Shown here in pieces: positions 38,402-47,642 of a stretch of 64,000 nucleotides of DNA. The stretch is taken from positions 1 through 64,000 of the forward strand of contig NZ_BMDZ01000003.1 of assembly GCF_014636235.1 (NCBI RefSeq), given 5' to 3'. A program made the translations under genes and the position numbers. Numbering within the stretch: position 1 is the stretch's first letter; the number at the start of each line of letters is the position of its first letter. Under the pieces are notes generated by a model. That model saw only the letters and a list, made by a program, of their open reading frames with translations, did no database searches and was not told the origin of the DNA. Source of the stretch: Tistrella bauzanensis. Lineage in GTDB: Bacteria > Pseudomonadota > Alphaproteobacteria > Tistrellales > Tistrellaceae.

Positions 38402-39589
38402 TTATTCCGCCGCGGCGGGGACCGTCTGTCCCCGTGGACGCCCGGGGAAGATGGCGGCGCCCACGAACACGATGCCGCCGAAGGCCGCCAGCACCGGAAA
38501 CAGGCCGGCGAAGCCGGTGCCACCGTCATGGGTCCAGGCGATCAGCGGCACCGCGCAGGCACTGGCCGCGAACGAGACCAGATAGCGCACGGCATAGGCG
38601 CGGGCGCGCCAGCGGTCGGCGGTGTAATGGGCGACCATGCCGTCATTGATCGTCACCTGGCCGAAGATCGCGAACATCATCACCACCGCCAGCGGGATCA
38701 GCGTCCAGCCGCCGGTGGTGGCCGCCAGCAGCAGGCAGGGCGCCTGAAGCGCCGCCAGTGGCAGAAACACCTGACGCAGCGTATAGCGGTCGATCAGCCG
38801 GCCGACGATCAGCTGAGAGGTGGCGCCGGCCACGAAAACCAGGGCGGTGAGGGCACCGATGCCCATCGGCGTGCTCACCAGATCGGCCAGTCGTTCGGTG
38901 AACAATTGCGGCATGGCGATGGTGGTGGCGTTGAACACCAGCCCGCCCGCGATGGTGACCATGGCCAGCACGGCGAAGGCGCGCACCATCACCCCGCGCG
39001 GGATCGACCCCGTGGCGCCCCGCGACCGGATCGCCGGCGCCGGCCGGTCGGGCACCAGCATCAGGAACAGCAGACCGGTCACCACCGCCACGGCGCCGGG
39101 GAGGATGAACGCCCAGCGCCAGCCCAGATACTGAGTGATGGCACCGGTGATCAGTGCCGCGAAGGCGACGCCCAGATTGCCGAACACGCCATTGATGCCG
39201 ATCTCGCGGCCCAGCCGCTCGGCATGGGCGGTCAGCATGGCTGTGCCGACCGGATGATAGATCGAGGCGAACAGCCCGATCCCGGTCAGGCAGACCGCGA
39301 TCATCGTCGTGCCCTGAGCAAAGCCGGTGGCGATGGCGGCGGCACCGATGCCGATGAAGAACACCGCCATCATGTTGCGCCGACTCCACAGATCGCCCAG
39401 CCAGCCGGCCGGGATCGACCCGGCGCCGAAAGCGATGAACCCGCCGAGCGACAGGGTCAGCAGCGCGCCATAGGACATGTCGAAGGCCGAGGTCATGCCG
39501 ATCACCGCGGTCGGGAAGATCAGCATGAACATATGGTCGGCCACATGGGCCAGATTGATGAAGGTGATGACGCGGCGGTTATGGGTCAT
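38402..39589 (-). CDS. MFS transporter
   Basis: This 395-residue membrane protein shows twelve predicted helices. The first MFS loop motif appears as GWLGDLWSRRNMM near residue 70, and the corresponding second-half loop is GRLIDRYTLRQ. The ATG at 39589 is chosen because MTHNRRVITFINLAHVADHM begins directly with the first helix; longer in-frame starts add a polar 58-residue leader. It is divergent from an AraC regulator with a dyad in between. The substrate is unknown; drug efflux or metabolite uptake are both possible. Confidence 0.88.
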   Translation of the reverse strand: MTHNRRVITFINLAHVADHMFMLIFPTAVIGMTSAFDMSYGALLTLSLGGFIAFGAGSIPAGWLGDLWSRRNMMAVFFIGIGAAAIATGFAQGTTMIAVCLTGIGLFASIYHPVGTAMLTAHAERLGREIGINGVFGNLGVAFAALITGAITQYLGWRWAFILPGAVAVVTGLLFLMLVPDRPAPAIRSRGATGSIPRGVMVRAFAVLAMVTIAGGLVFNATTIAMPQLFTERLADLVSTPMGIGALTALVFVAGATSQLIVGRLIDRYTLRQVFLPLAALQAPCLLLAATTGGWTLIPLAVVMMFAIFGQVTINDGMVAHYTADRWRARAYAVRYLVSFAASACAVPLIAWTHDGGTGFAGLFPVLAAFGGIVFVGAAIFPGRPRGQTVPAAAE

Positions 39590-39673
39590 GGACCGGACCT
39601 GAGGCAGGGAAGGGATCCGCTTTTCCGAGCGGTTGGGTGGAGTGTAGGATCGACCGATCAGCGATGTCCGGTC

Positions 39674-39690
39674 GATTGGTGTCGCCAATC
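39674..39690. promoter_or_regulatory. Operator-like dyad between MFS and AraC genes
   Basis: GATTGG-TGTCG-CCAATC is a perfect 6-bp inverted repeat centred in the 141-bp divergent intergenic region, 40 bp before the AraC start. It is a likely binding site of that regulator. Confidence 0.45.
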
Positions 39691-39730
39691 GGACAAGGTA
39701 TCCCCGCACCCTCAAAACGTGAGCGGCAGC

Positions 39731-40507
39731 ATGCGCAGCATCAACCCCGCCGACTACCAGCATGTGTCACGGCCGGTGGCCGCCATGGCCAAGGATTTCA
39801 AGCCGGGCAGCGTCGTGGCGCCACATCTGCATCCACGCGGTCAGCTTCTGCACGCGGTGGCCGGCGTGATGGAGGTTACCGCGGCGACTGGATTGTGGCT
39901 GGTGCCGCCGATGCGGGCGCTGTGGGTGCCGCCTGCGGTGGAACATGGTTTGCGGACGATCGGCGCGGTTGCCATGCGCACGGTCTATATAGCCCCCGAG
40001 GCCGCGCGCCGCCTGCCGCAGTCCTGCACCGTCATCGAGGTGTCGGCGCTGCTGCGCGAGTTGATCAAGGCCGCGACCGTCGAGCCGGTCGACTATGCAG
40101 AAGACAGCCGGGGCGAGGCGGTCGCCCGGCTGATTCTACATGAACTGGCCAACCCGCGAACCATTCCGCTGCATCTGCCCTGGCCGCGCGATCCAAGGCT
40201 GGTGCGATTGTGCCGGCGGGTGCTGGACGATCTGGCCGATGATGCGGGTTTCGAGGTGTTGGCCGAGGCTGCCGGCGCCAGCACTCGAACCCTGGCCCGC
40301 GCCTTTCAGCGCGAGACCGGCATGGGTTTTCTGCGCTGGCGCCAGCAGGCCCGGCTGGTCGAGGCGCTGTCGCAATTGTCGCAAGGCCTGAGTGTTTCAG
40401 TGGTTGCCGCACGCCTTGGCTATCGCAGTCCGTCGGCCTTTACCGCCATGTTTCGCCGGGCGCTGGGCACCACGCCCGGCCATTACATGGCCGGGGCCGA
40501 TATCTGA
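39731..40507 (+). CDS. AraC family transcriptional regulator
   Basis: This 258-residue regulator has an N-terminal cupin-like sensing domain (HLHPRGQLLHAVAGVMEV at about 34-51, then WLVPPMRALWVPP). The C-terminal double HTH follows (about 155-255: LAEAAGASTRTLARAFQRET and VVAARLGYRSPSAFTAMFRR, ending in GTTPGHY). The MFS gene, divergently transcribed 141 bp away, is the natural target. ATG at 39731 starts MRSINPADYQH; the long open frame upstream is antisense to the MFS gene and is not coding. Confidence 0.9.
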   Translation: MRSINPADYQHVSRPVAAMAKDFKPGSVVAPHLHPRGQLLHAVAGVMEVTAATGLWLVPPMRALWVPPAVEHGLRTIGAVAMRTVYIAPEAARRLPQSCTVIEVSALLRELIKAATVEPVDYAEDSRGEAVARLILHELANPRTIPLHLPWPRDPRLVRLCRRVLDDLADDAGFEVLAEAAGASTRTLARAFQRETGMGFLRWRQQARLVEALSQLSQGLSVSVVAARLGYRSPSAFTAMFRRALGTTPGHYMAGADI

Positions 40508-41059
40508 ACCGCAGCGCAGCGGGCAAAAAAAAAGACCGTGAAAACACGGCCTTTTTCAGAAGAGTTCCGCTTGGCGCTGAACATCATGTCCGGTTCGACG
40601 GCAACCGACCGGCACGATGTGTTTATTGTTATAGACCCTTCGGGTGCCGTCCGTTTTACCAGCGGCACCATCAATTCTTGTTCGATCGAACGGTGGTTCC
40701 TCGCGTTCCGGCCGTGGGGCCGAACGTGATGGCATCGTGGCGACCGGATGCTCTTGAACCGCTCAATCCTGTCACCAGCCGTTAGGCCGGGTCACCCTCC
40801 CTAGACGTTGGGCCGGTTCTTCTGCCGGTGCCCTGTCCGTCGGCAAAACGGAGATTACGCAGGAATGTGACATCCGTCACGATATTTTTTGCATAGGTGC
40901 GCCGCACAAACGAAATAATCTGACAAGAGGTCCGGCAAAGCGCAGCAAACCGCGAAATTGAACGGGGTCGCTGCCTTGTCCGTTGTGCAGTGCACCGTGA
41001 ACGGGAAACCGGGGGCATTTTTATAGTCGTTCCCAGATTTCTCGTAATATATCAATGGG
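40508..41059. other. Convergent intergenic region with no assigned gene
   Basis: These 552 bp lie between the 3' ends of the AraC and purine-permease genes. They hold the terminator at 40525-40556 and, at 40866-40881, TGTGA-N6-TCACG, a CRP/FNR-family-like dyad. The stretch from about 40850 to 41055 is visibly AT-richer than the flanks. Short open frames (63-90 codons) exist on both strands but lack ribosome sites or recognisable domains. A small RNA or lost gene is possible. Confidence 0.4.
40525..40556 (+). terminator. Intrinsic terminator after araC-type gene
   Basis: AAAAAGACCGTG pairs with CACGGCCTTTTT around loop AAAA with a single A-C mismatch. It has an A-run on one side and a T-run (40552-40556) on the other, so it can end transcripts from either strand. 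Confidence 0.85.
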
Positions 41060-42352
41060 TCAGCCGATAAGGGCGAACTTAAGAATGAACATGATGGCCA
41101 GAATCCAGACTGCGGCCGAAACATCACCGATCCTGCCCGCCAGCAGCTTCACGGCTGCATACGCAACGAAGCCGATGGCGATGCCGTTGGCGATGGAATA
41201 GGTCAGCGGCATGGTGATGGCGGCCAGCACGCCGGGCGCCACTTCCGTCATGTCGTCCCAGTCCAGTTCCGACAGACCGCGCATCATCAGCAGGGCCACG
41301 AACAGCAGGGCCGGTGCTGTCGCATAGGCCGGCACCGAGCCTGCGAGCGGGGCGAAGAACAGCGCCACCAGGAACAGGATCGCCACCACCACGGCGGTCA
41401 GGCCGCTGCGGCCGCCGGCATTGATGCCAGACGCGCTTTCGATATAGCTGGTGACGGTGGAGGTGCCGAAGATGGCGCCGACCATGGTGGCGCCGCTGTC
41501 GGCCAGCAGCGCCTTGCCGATGCGCGGCAGCTTGCCATCCTTGTCGAGCAGACCGCCGCGATGGGCAACGCCCACCAGCGTGCCGGCGGTGTCGAACAGG
41601 TCGACGAACAGGAAGGCGAAGATCACGCCGAACATGCCGGCTTCCAGCGCGCCCATGATGTCGAGCTGGAAGAAGGTGGGTGCCACCGATGGCGGCATGC
41701 TGACGATGCCCTGGGCCTGGTTCAGCCCGGTCAGGATCGACAGGATTGTCACCAGCAGGATGCCGATGATGATGCTGCCAGTGATGTTGCGATAGTGCAG
41801 CGCGCAGATGACGACGAAGCCCAGCGCCGCCAGCAGCACGGTGGGCTGGGTCACGTCGCCGAGTGTCAGTAGGGTGGCCGGATGGTCGACGACGACCTTG
41901 GCGTTTTCAAGCGCGATGATCGCGAGGAACAGCCCGATGCCCGCCGAGATCGACAGCTTCAGCGTCATCGGAATGGCGTTAATGATATATTCCCGGACCT
42001 TGACCAGTGCCAGAATGAAGAACACCAGCCCTGAGATGAACACCGCCCCCAGAGCCTGATTCCAGGTGTAGCCCATTTCCAGAACGACGGTGAAGGTGAA
42101 GAAGGCGTTCAGGCCCATGCCCGGCGCCAGCGCCACGGGATAGTTGGCGAGCAGCCCCATGATCAGGCAGCCGATGGCGGCGGCGACGCAGGTGGCGACG
42201 AATACCGACCCCTGGTCCATGCCGGCATTGGCGAGGATCACCGGATTGACGAAGATGATGTAAGCCATGGTCAGGAAGGTCGTCACGCCTGCGACGACCT
42301 CCCGACGGACCGTGGTTCCAAGCTGATCGAGCTGAAAATAGGTTTTGAGCAT
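41060..42352 (-). CDS. NCS2 family purine permease (AzgA/GhxP-like)
   Basis: This 430-residue membrane protein is of the nucleobase-cation symporter-2 family, guanine/hypoxanthine branch. The N-terminus MLKTYFQLDQLGTTVRREVV and AGVTTFLTMAYIIFVNPVIL are characteristic, as are ALAPGMGLNAFFTF, the FLFVDLFDTAGTLVG segment with membrane Asp residues, and GTSTVTSYIESASGINAGGRSG. Helix count by hydrophobicity is 12-14. ATG at 42352 follows CAGGAG. No purine riboswitch is recognisable upstream. Hypoxanthine or guanine import is inferred from the family. Confidence 0.9.
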   Translation of the reverse strand: MLKTYFQLDQLGTTVRREVVAGVTTFLTMAYIIFVNPVILANAGMDQGSVFVATCVAAAIGCLIMGLLANYPVALAPGMGLNAFFTFTVVLEMGYTWNQALGAVFISGLVFFILALVKVREYIINAIPMTLKLSISAGIGLFLAIIALENAKVVVDHPATLLTLGDVTQPTVLLAALGFVVICALHYRNITGSIIIGILLVTILSILTGLNQAQGIVSMPPSVAPTFFQLDIMGALEAGMFGVIFAFLFVDLFDTAGTLVGVAHRGGLLDKDGKLPRIGKALLADSGATMVGAIFGTSTVTSYIESASGINAGGRSGLTAVVVAILFLVALFFAPLAGSVPAYATAPALLFVALLMMRGLSELDWDDMTEVAPGVLAAITMPLTYSIANGIAIGFVAYAAVKLLAGRIGDVSAAVWILAIMFILKFALIG

Positions 42353-42527
42353 TCCCGCAAGCTCCTGGACGGGCACAGCGATGCCGATGAGGATGACCGA
42401 TCTGATGAACCGGCTTCTGCTCCAGAGACGACACCGCATCGGGCGCCGCAGCCGGGCCGACCGGTTGCGTCTGTTTCTGGTTGGATCGAGGGCACCGCGG
42501 CCGGATGAATGGCACGGGGCCGGGGCC

Positions 42528-43016
42528 GTGCGGCCCGGCCGTCCGGCGGGGGGCGGCGCATTGCTGGTTCTCTTCGGCTTATACACCGGCGCGGCGCTGG
42601 CTGGCGAGCGTGCGACGGCACCGCTCCGTATCGATAGCGACGGGCGTGGCGTTATCGTCACGGTTGACCGGGCCTTCTGCGAACGCATCATCACCCATCA
42701 TCCGGCACCGGATGTCGCCTGGCAGCCGGGCGTCGATGTCCATGGCCGTGCGGTCGCGCCGGCCGATCTGGATGGCGGTTATGGCGCGGATGCGGCGCGC
42801 CGGGCCCTCGGCGACCGGATCACCCTTAATTTGGGATTGCCGCTGGAACGTTTCGGCTATGCCACGGGCACGCCGCTCGGTGCGGCCGAGGTCGATCTGG
42901 GGCAGATCAGCATCGGTGCCGATGGCATGGTGGTCTGGAATGGCGAGCGGCTGGACGATCCGGCACAGAACGCCGTCGCTGCCGCCTGCGCCCGCCTGGA
43001 GCGGGAGGGGCGCTGA
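42528..43016 (+). CDS. Hypothetical exported protein
   Basis: From the GTG at 42528 the protein starts MRPGRPAGGGALLVLFGLYT followed by GAALA|GE, a convincing signal peptide with an Ala-x-Ala cleavage site near residue 25. The mature part (about 137 residues) has no domain I recognise; it contains two cysteines (in AFCERII and AAACARLE) that could form a disulphide. The frame stays open further upstream, to 42345, overlapping the start of the purine permease on the other strand, but that extension is Arg-rich and unlikely. Start and expression are uncertain. Confidence 0.5.
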   Translation: MRPGRPAGGGALLVLFGLYTGAALAGERATAPLRIDSDGRGVIVTVDRAFCERIITHHPAPDVAWQPGVDVHGRAVAPADLDGGYGADAARRALGDRITLNLGLPLERFGYATGTPLGAAEVDLGQISIGADGMVVWNGERLDDPAQNAVAAACARLEREGR

Positions 43017-43030
43017 TCCCGGGTGGACGA

Positions 43031-43658
43031 TTAGCGTGTCATCGCCGACCGGGACAAGGCTGCGGCCTTCAGCCGGTTGATGGCCGTGTCGTCTGCCAGG
43101 GGGATGACCGGGACTCCTGTGGCCGAGGGGCCGGCCAGGGGGACGAATTTGCACAGCCGCGTGACGCGTGACACCAGCCGGTCGCCCGCGCGTTCCAGCA
43201 GATGGGCTTCTTCGGCAAGGCCCCGATTGGGATGACGGCCTTGCCGCCCTCGGTCAGGATCATCAGCAGCCGGTGCGGCAACTGATAGGCGGACGCGGTC
43301 ATGATCCGGCGATCGAAGGCGCCACTTCCGCAGGCCGTGAAACTGTCACCCGCAATCACCGTGATGTTGGCAAGCCTCTGCGCCCGCAGGTTCCCGACTG
43401 CCTCTGCGGATTGATCTCGATACCCGTCACATGCCCCTCCGGGCCCACGAGATGGGAGGGCAGGGCCACAAGCCAGCCGGTCCCGCAGCCGATTTCCAGC
43501 ACGCGCTGGCCGGGACGCACGTCGAGCAGTGCTGCCAGATGCAGGATGAAGGCGGGTTCCGAACTGGAGGCCGGCAGCGTCCAGCCCCCCTCGTCGACAT
43601 ACATCGAGGGGCTGTCTTCGTAGGCGCCGGCCAGGAAGCCGGGATTCGCGGGCGTCAC
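43031..43658 (-). pseudogene. Frameshifted protein-L-isoaspartate O-methyltransferase-like gene
   Basis: Three successive frames together spell one methyltransferase. From 43658: MTPANPGFLAGAYEDSPSMY, then the SAM-binding VLEIGCGTGWLVALPSHLVG and GHVTGIEINP. After a shift near 43410 comes AEAVGNLRAQRLANITVIAG with TEGGKAVIPIG. After a second shift near 43220 comes AEEAHLLERAGDRLVSRVTR to KFVPLAGPSATGVPVIPLAD and a stop at 43031. The order matches PCMT-type enzymes that repair isoaspartyl damage. Two frameshifts mean the gene is dead unless the read contains errors. A full-length homologue may exist elsewhere. Confidence 0.72.
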
Positions 43659-43826
43659 CGGTCCACCGCCGCTCGCCCCCGGCCAGGGGCTGCCGGTTGC
43701 ACTGGACGCCGCCGCCCCCTAAAGTCTGGCCACGCGTCGGATGCCGACCGCATGCCGGATGATCGTCCCGGATGCGGGCATCGGCGGCTGCGCCACGTCT
43801 CCCCATCCCTGGTCAACGGAACCTGC

Positions 43827-45074
43827 ATGTTCTCGACAGTCGAGCGTCTCATCGCCTTCCGCTATCTCAGGGCCCGGCGGAAGGAAGGGTTCATCTCGGT
43901 CATCGCCGGTTTTTCGCTGCTCGGCATCGCCCTTGGCGTCGGCACGCTGATCGTGGTGCTGGCGGTGATGAAGGGCTTCCGCGACCAGCTGGTCGACCGG
44001 ATCCTGGGTCTGAACGGCCATATGACCGTGTTCAGCGCCTCGGGGCGCGGTATCGTCGATTATGCCGGCATCGCCGCCGATCTCCAGACCGCCAAGGTCG
44101 TCATCACCGCGCTGCCGATGGTCGAGGGCCAGGTTCTGGCCAGCGGACCGGCCGATTCCCGTGGCGCGCTGGTGCGCGGCTTCACCCATGACGATCTGGC
44201 GCGCAAGACCCTGATCGCCGACAATATCCGCGTCGGCAGCCTGGACGATTTCCAGGGCAAGGGGGTCGCCATCGGGCTCAGAATGGCCCAGCGCCTTGGC
44301 TTGCAGGTGGGGGACGATCTCAATCTGATCTCGCCGCGCGCCGTGGCAACGCCGTTCGGCGGCATGCCGCGGCAGGTGTCGTTCCCGGTGGTGGCGCTGT
44401 TCGAAGTGGGCATGTTCGAGTTCGACAGTTCCCTGGTCTTCATGCCCTTCGACACCGCACAGACCTTCTTTCAGACCGGCGATGCCGCCACCGCCATCGA
44501 GGTGGATGTCCGCAATCCACAGGATGTGCGGGCTGTGCGGGCTGAACTGGCCGGTCTTCTGCGCGATCGCGGCGTGGTGCTGACCGATTGGCAGCAGACC
44601 AATTCCACCCTGGTCGGCGCGCTGGACGTTGAGCGCAACGTGATGTTCCTGATCCTGACGCTGATCATCCTGATCGCGGCCTTCAACATCATCTCGGGTA
44701 TGGTGATGCTGGTGAAGGATAAGTCGCGCGACATCGCCATCCTGCGCACCATGGGGGCGACCCGCGGCATGGTGCTGCGGATCTTCGTGATGACCGGGGC
44801 GGCGATCGGTGTGGTCGGCACGCTGATCGGCTTCGGCCTGGGCCTCGCCTTCGCCACCAATATCGAGAGCATCCGCCAGGGCATCCAGATGCTGACCGGC
44901 ACCGAGCTGTTCTCGGCCGAGATCTATTTCCTGTCGAAGCTGCCGGCCGATGTGGTCTGGTCGGATGTGGTGAGCGTGGTCGGGCTGTCGCTGGTGCTGT
45001 CGTTCCTGGCGACGCTTTACCCGGCGTGGCGTGCCGCCCGTCTCGATCCTGTGGAGGCCCTGCGTTATGAGTGA
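43827..45074 (+). CDS. lolC: Lipoprotein-releasing ABC transporter permease LolC/LolE family
   Basis: This 415-residue MacB/FtsX-type permease is part of the system that detaches outer-membrane lipoproteins from the inner membrane. The N-terminal [20 protein letters not shown] with its first helix is family-typical. A large periplasmic domain (about 50-265) is followed by three helices (about 270-400), with [16 protein letters not shown] in the coupling region and the ending [15 protein letters not shown] at 43827 begins [11 protein letters not shown]. It overlaps lolD. A single LolC/E-type gene here suggests a homodimeric permease, as in other alphaproteobacteria. Confidence 0.93.
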   Translation: MFSTVERLIAFRYLRARRKEGFISVIAGFSLLGIALGVGTLIVVLAVMKGFRDQLVDRILGLNGHMTVFSASGRGIVDYAGIAADLQTAKVVITALPMVEGQVLASGPADSRGALVRGFTHDDLARKTLIADNIRVGSLDDFQGKGVAIGLRMAQRLGLQVGDDLNLISPRAVATPFGGMPRQVSFPVVALFEVGMFEFDSSLVFMPFDTAQTFFQTGDAATAIEVDVRNPQDVRAVRAELAGLLRDRGVVLTDWQQTNSTLVGALDVERNVMFLILTLIILIAAFNIISGMVMLVKDKSRDIAILRTMGATRGMVLRIFVMTGAAIGVVGTLIGFGLGLAFATNIESIRQGIQMLTGTELFSAEIYFLSKLPADVVWSDVVSVVGLSLVLSFLATLYPAWRAARLDPVEALRYE

Positions 45075-45750
45075 TCCGGTGCTGATGCTGGAGGGCCTGG
45101 TCCGTCGGTTCGAACAGGCGGGCGAGGTGCTGGAGGTTCTGCGCGGCATCGACTTCACCCTCAATCCGGGTGAGTTGGTGGCGCTGGTCGGCCCGTCGGG
45201 CGCCGGCAAGTCGACCCTGCTGCATGCGGCCGGGTTGCTTGAACGCCCCGATGGCGGCCGGGTGATCATCGACGGCACCGATGCCAGCCGGGCGGACGAT
45301 GGCGTGCGCACCCGGCTGCGGCGCGCAACCATCGGCTTCGTCTACCAGTTCCATCACCTGCTGCCGGAATTCTCGGCGGTGGAGAATGTGATGATGCCGC
45401 AATTGCTGGCCGGCGTGTCGAAGGCGAAGGCGCGCGCACGGGCGAACGACCTGCTCGATCTGATGGGGCTGGGCCCCCGCGCCGATCATCGCCCGGCGCG
45501 GCTGTCGGGCGGTGAGCAGCAGCGGGTGGCGATTGCCCGTGCCCTTGCCAACCGGCCGGGGCTGATCCTGGCCGATGAACCGACCGGCAATCTGGACCCT
45601 GAGACGGCCGAGCGGGTGTTCCAGACCCTGGTCAGCGCCGCGCGCGATCAGGGGGTGGCGGCGCTGATCGCCACCCACAACCCCGAGCTCGCCGCCCGCA
45701 TGGACCGCCGCATGCGGCTTGAGCATGGGCGGCTGGACCGTGCCGCCTGA
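45067..45750 (+). CDS. lolD: Lipoprotein-releasing system ATP-binding protein LolD
   Basis: This 227-residue ABC ATPase energises lipoprotein release by the LolC/E permease. Walker A GPSGAGKS lies at 42-49. The Q-loop region has [18 protein letters not shown], typical of LolD. The signature is [15 protein letters not shown] and Walker B is [13 protein letters not shown] conserved His follows in [12 protein letters not shown] at 45067 overlaps the lolC stop by 8 bases. Confidence 0.95.
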   Translation: MSDPVLMLEGLVRRFEQAGEVLEVLRGIDFTLNPGELVALVGPSGAGKSTLLHAAGLLERPDGGRVIIDGTDASRADDGVRTRLRRATIGFVYQFHHLLPEFSAVENVMMPQLLAGVSKAKARARANDLLDLMGLGPRADHRPARLSGGEQQRVAIARALANRPGLILADEPTGNLDPETAERVFQTLVSAARDQGVAALIATHNPELAARMDRRMRLEHGRLDRAA

Positions 45751-45795
45751 TCATCCGACACCAGGCCTTTCCATTGTTTTCAGGACCATGACGCC

Positions 45796-46422
45796 ATGAC
45801 TTTACCCGACATCCAGCTTGAGGCGCCGACCGATATCGTCCCGGCCGATGCGGTGGCGCGGCACTTCCCCGGCGCGATCATTCTGCCTTTCGCCGACCGG
45901 TTTCCGCGGATCGACGCCTCGTGCTTCATCGCACCTAGTGCCGTGGTGATCGGGGATGTCGAAATCGGTGCCAAGAGCAGTGTCTGGTATGGCTGCGTGC
46001 TGCGCGGCGATGTCAACAGCATCCGGGTCGGTCGGGGCGTCAACCTTCAGGACGGCACGATCGTGCATGTCAACCGGGCGAGCTTCGCCACGTTCATCGG
46101 CGATGATGTCACCATCGGCCATCGCGCGGTCATCCATGCCTGCACGCTTCAGGCCGGCGCCTTTGTCGGCATGAGCGCCACCGTGCTCGACGGCGCGGTG
46201 GTCGATGGCGGCGCGATCGTCGGTGCCGGTGCGCTGGTCGGGCAGGAGAAGCATGTCGCGGCCGGCGAATTGTGGGGCGGTGTACCGGCCCGCAAGCTGC
46301 GCGATATCGGCACCGACGGCATGCCGATGCTGGCCGCGACCGCCCGGCATTATGCCGATCTGGCCGCGGTGCATCAGGGTATCGTGCGTCAGGAGATGGC
46401 CCCCCGGGCCTCCGGCGGCTGA
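45796..46422 (+). CDS. Gamma-carbonic anhydrase family hexapeptide-repeat protein
   Basis: This 208-residue left-handed beta-helix protein is of the gamma-CA/PaaY/YrdA group. Hexapeptide-type repeats run from about residue 42 to 165 (SCFIAPSAVVIGDVEIGAKS, GRGVNLQDGTIVHVN, DDVTIGHRAVIHACTLQAGA). The three metal-ligand His positions are plausible in IVHVN, IGHRAVIHAC and the GH site. The C-terminal helix follows GELWGGVPARKLRDI. A 35-residue N-terminal extension is unusual. Carbonic anhydrase activity or an assembly role is inferred only from the family. Confidence 0.88.
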   Translation: MTLPDIQLEAPTDIVPADAVARHFPGAIILPFADRFPRIDASCFIAPSAVVIGDVEIGAKSSVWYGCVLRGDVNSIRVGRGVNLQDGTIVHVNRASFATFIGDDVTIGHRAVIHACTLQAGAFVGMSATVLDGAVVDGGAIVGAGALVGQEKHVAAGELWGGVPARKLRDIGTDGMPMLAATARHYADLAAVHQGIVRQEMAPRASGG

Positions 46423-46541
46423 GCGCGGCGCCAATCAATCGTTTTTTCCGAACGGAACAAGCTGTATAATTCGTTGGAGCGAATGGTCGCGGCGGGCGAT
46501 GCTGCGTGTGTCACACCGATGCACGAAGGACCACCCCGCCC

Positions 46542-47585
46542 ATGACCACCGTTCATTCCACACAGGTCCGCAGCCGCGCCGGCCGCCTGCTTGGCAAGCT
46601 GCCGGGACTGGCGCTGGCCGGGGCGATCGGTGCCGCGGCTATCCTGCTGGCGCGGATGGCGGGTGCCGGGCTGGTCAGCCCGGTGCTGGTCGCGATCGGC
46701 CTGGGGCTGGTGCTGCGGGCGATGATCGGCCGGGCGCCGGCCATGGCCGTGCCGGGGCTGGCGGTCGCGTCCAAGCCCCTGATGCGGCTGGGCGTGGCGC
46801 TGTTGGGCCTGCAGGTGACGGCGGGCGACATTCTGGGCCTGGGGCTGGATGGCATCGCGGCGGCGCTGGCGGCCTTGGCGGCAACCCTGGCCCTGGCCCA
46901 GCCGCTGGGCCGGCTGCTGGGTGTGGAGCCGCGGCTGGCGACGGTCATCGGTGGCGGCACCGCGATCTGCGGCGCCTCGGCGGCGGCGGCCGTGGGCTCG
47001 GCGGTTCGCGCCCATGACGACGAGATTGCCTATGCCGTGGGTGTGGTGACCCTGTTCGGTACCGCGGCCATGGCGCTGTGGCCGCTGCTGGGCACGGCGC
47101 TGGGCCTGGATCCGCGCGCCTATGGCCTGTGGATCGGCGCATCGGTGCACGAGGTGGCGCAGGTGGTGGCAGCCGGTTTCCAGCATGGCACGCTGGCGGG
47201 CGAAACCGCGGTGATCGCCAAACTGGCCCGTGTCGCCATGCTGGCGCCGGTGGTCGGGCTGCTGGTCTGGATTGCCGCGCGCGCGGCACGGCGCACCACG
47301 CTTGCCGATGCCGAACATGCGGCGGCCTCGGTGCCGGTGCCGTGGTTCGCGGTGGGGTTCGTGGCGCTGGCCGGGCTTAACAGCCTGGGCGTGGTGCCGG
47401 ATGCGGTGCGCGCGGCCGGTGCGGTCGCGACGCCGATCATGCTGACGGTCGCCCTGGCGGCGATCGGCTTCGGCACGGATCTGGGGCGGGTGCGGGCGCG
47501 CGGCGTGCGGCCGGTGCTGCTGGGCCTGTGCCTGACGATCACGGTGGCGGCGGTGCCGCTGGCCGTGGTGACCCTGCTGGCCTGA
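46542..47585 (+). CDS. YeiH family (putative sulfate exporter) membrane protein
   Basis: This 347-residue membrane protein has about ten helices. The family hallmark GGGTAICGASAAAAVGSAV lies near residue 140. The family also shows LMRLGVALLGLQVT and IGASVHEVAQVVAAG, both present. YeiH proteins are annotated as putative sulfate/anion exporters, but the substrate is not well established. ATG at 46542 begins MTTVHSTQ. A LysR gene follows 57 bp downstream in the same direction; in E. coli, yeiH is next to the LysR gene yeiE. Confidence 0.88.
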   Translation: MTTVHSTQVRSRAGRLLGKLPGLALAGAIGAAAILLARMAGAGLVSPVLVAIGLGLVLRAMIGRAPAMAVPGLAVASKPLMRLGVALLGLQVTAGDILGLGLDGIAAALAALAATLALAQPLGRLLGVEPRLATVIGGGTAICGASAAAAVGSAVRAHDDEIAYAVGVVTLFGTAAMALWPLLGTALGLDPRAYGLWIGASVHEVAQVVAAGFQHGTLAGETAVIAKLARVAMLAPVVGLLVWIAARAARRTTLADAEHAAASVPVPWFAVGFVALAGLNSLGVVPDAVRAAGAVATPIMLTVALAAIGFGTDLGRVRARGVRPVLLGLCLTITVAAVPLAVVTLLA

Positions 47586-47642
47586 CGGGTGAGACGGATC
47601 TCCCCGGTCGGCGCCTGATGCCGAAGGGGAAGATCAGTCTCG

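Noticed and set aside
38528..39730. Open frame continuing upstream of the AraC regulator on the plus strand
   Set aside because: It is antisense to the MFS transporter and His/Gly/Arg-rich; the regulator starts naturally at 39731.
40538..40729. 63-codon frame after the AraC gene
   Set aside because: Its start codon lies in the loop and stem of the intrinsic terminator, and no ribosome site precedes it.
40855..41127. 90-codon minus-strand frame past the purine permease end
   Set aside because: It begins inside the permease gene in another frame, lacks a ribosome site and has no recognisable motif; left as part of the unexplained interval.
42353..42530. Purine riboswitch before the NCS2 permease
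   Set aside because: No three-way junction or conserved loop sequences of the purine aptamer are visible on the minus strand.
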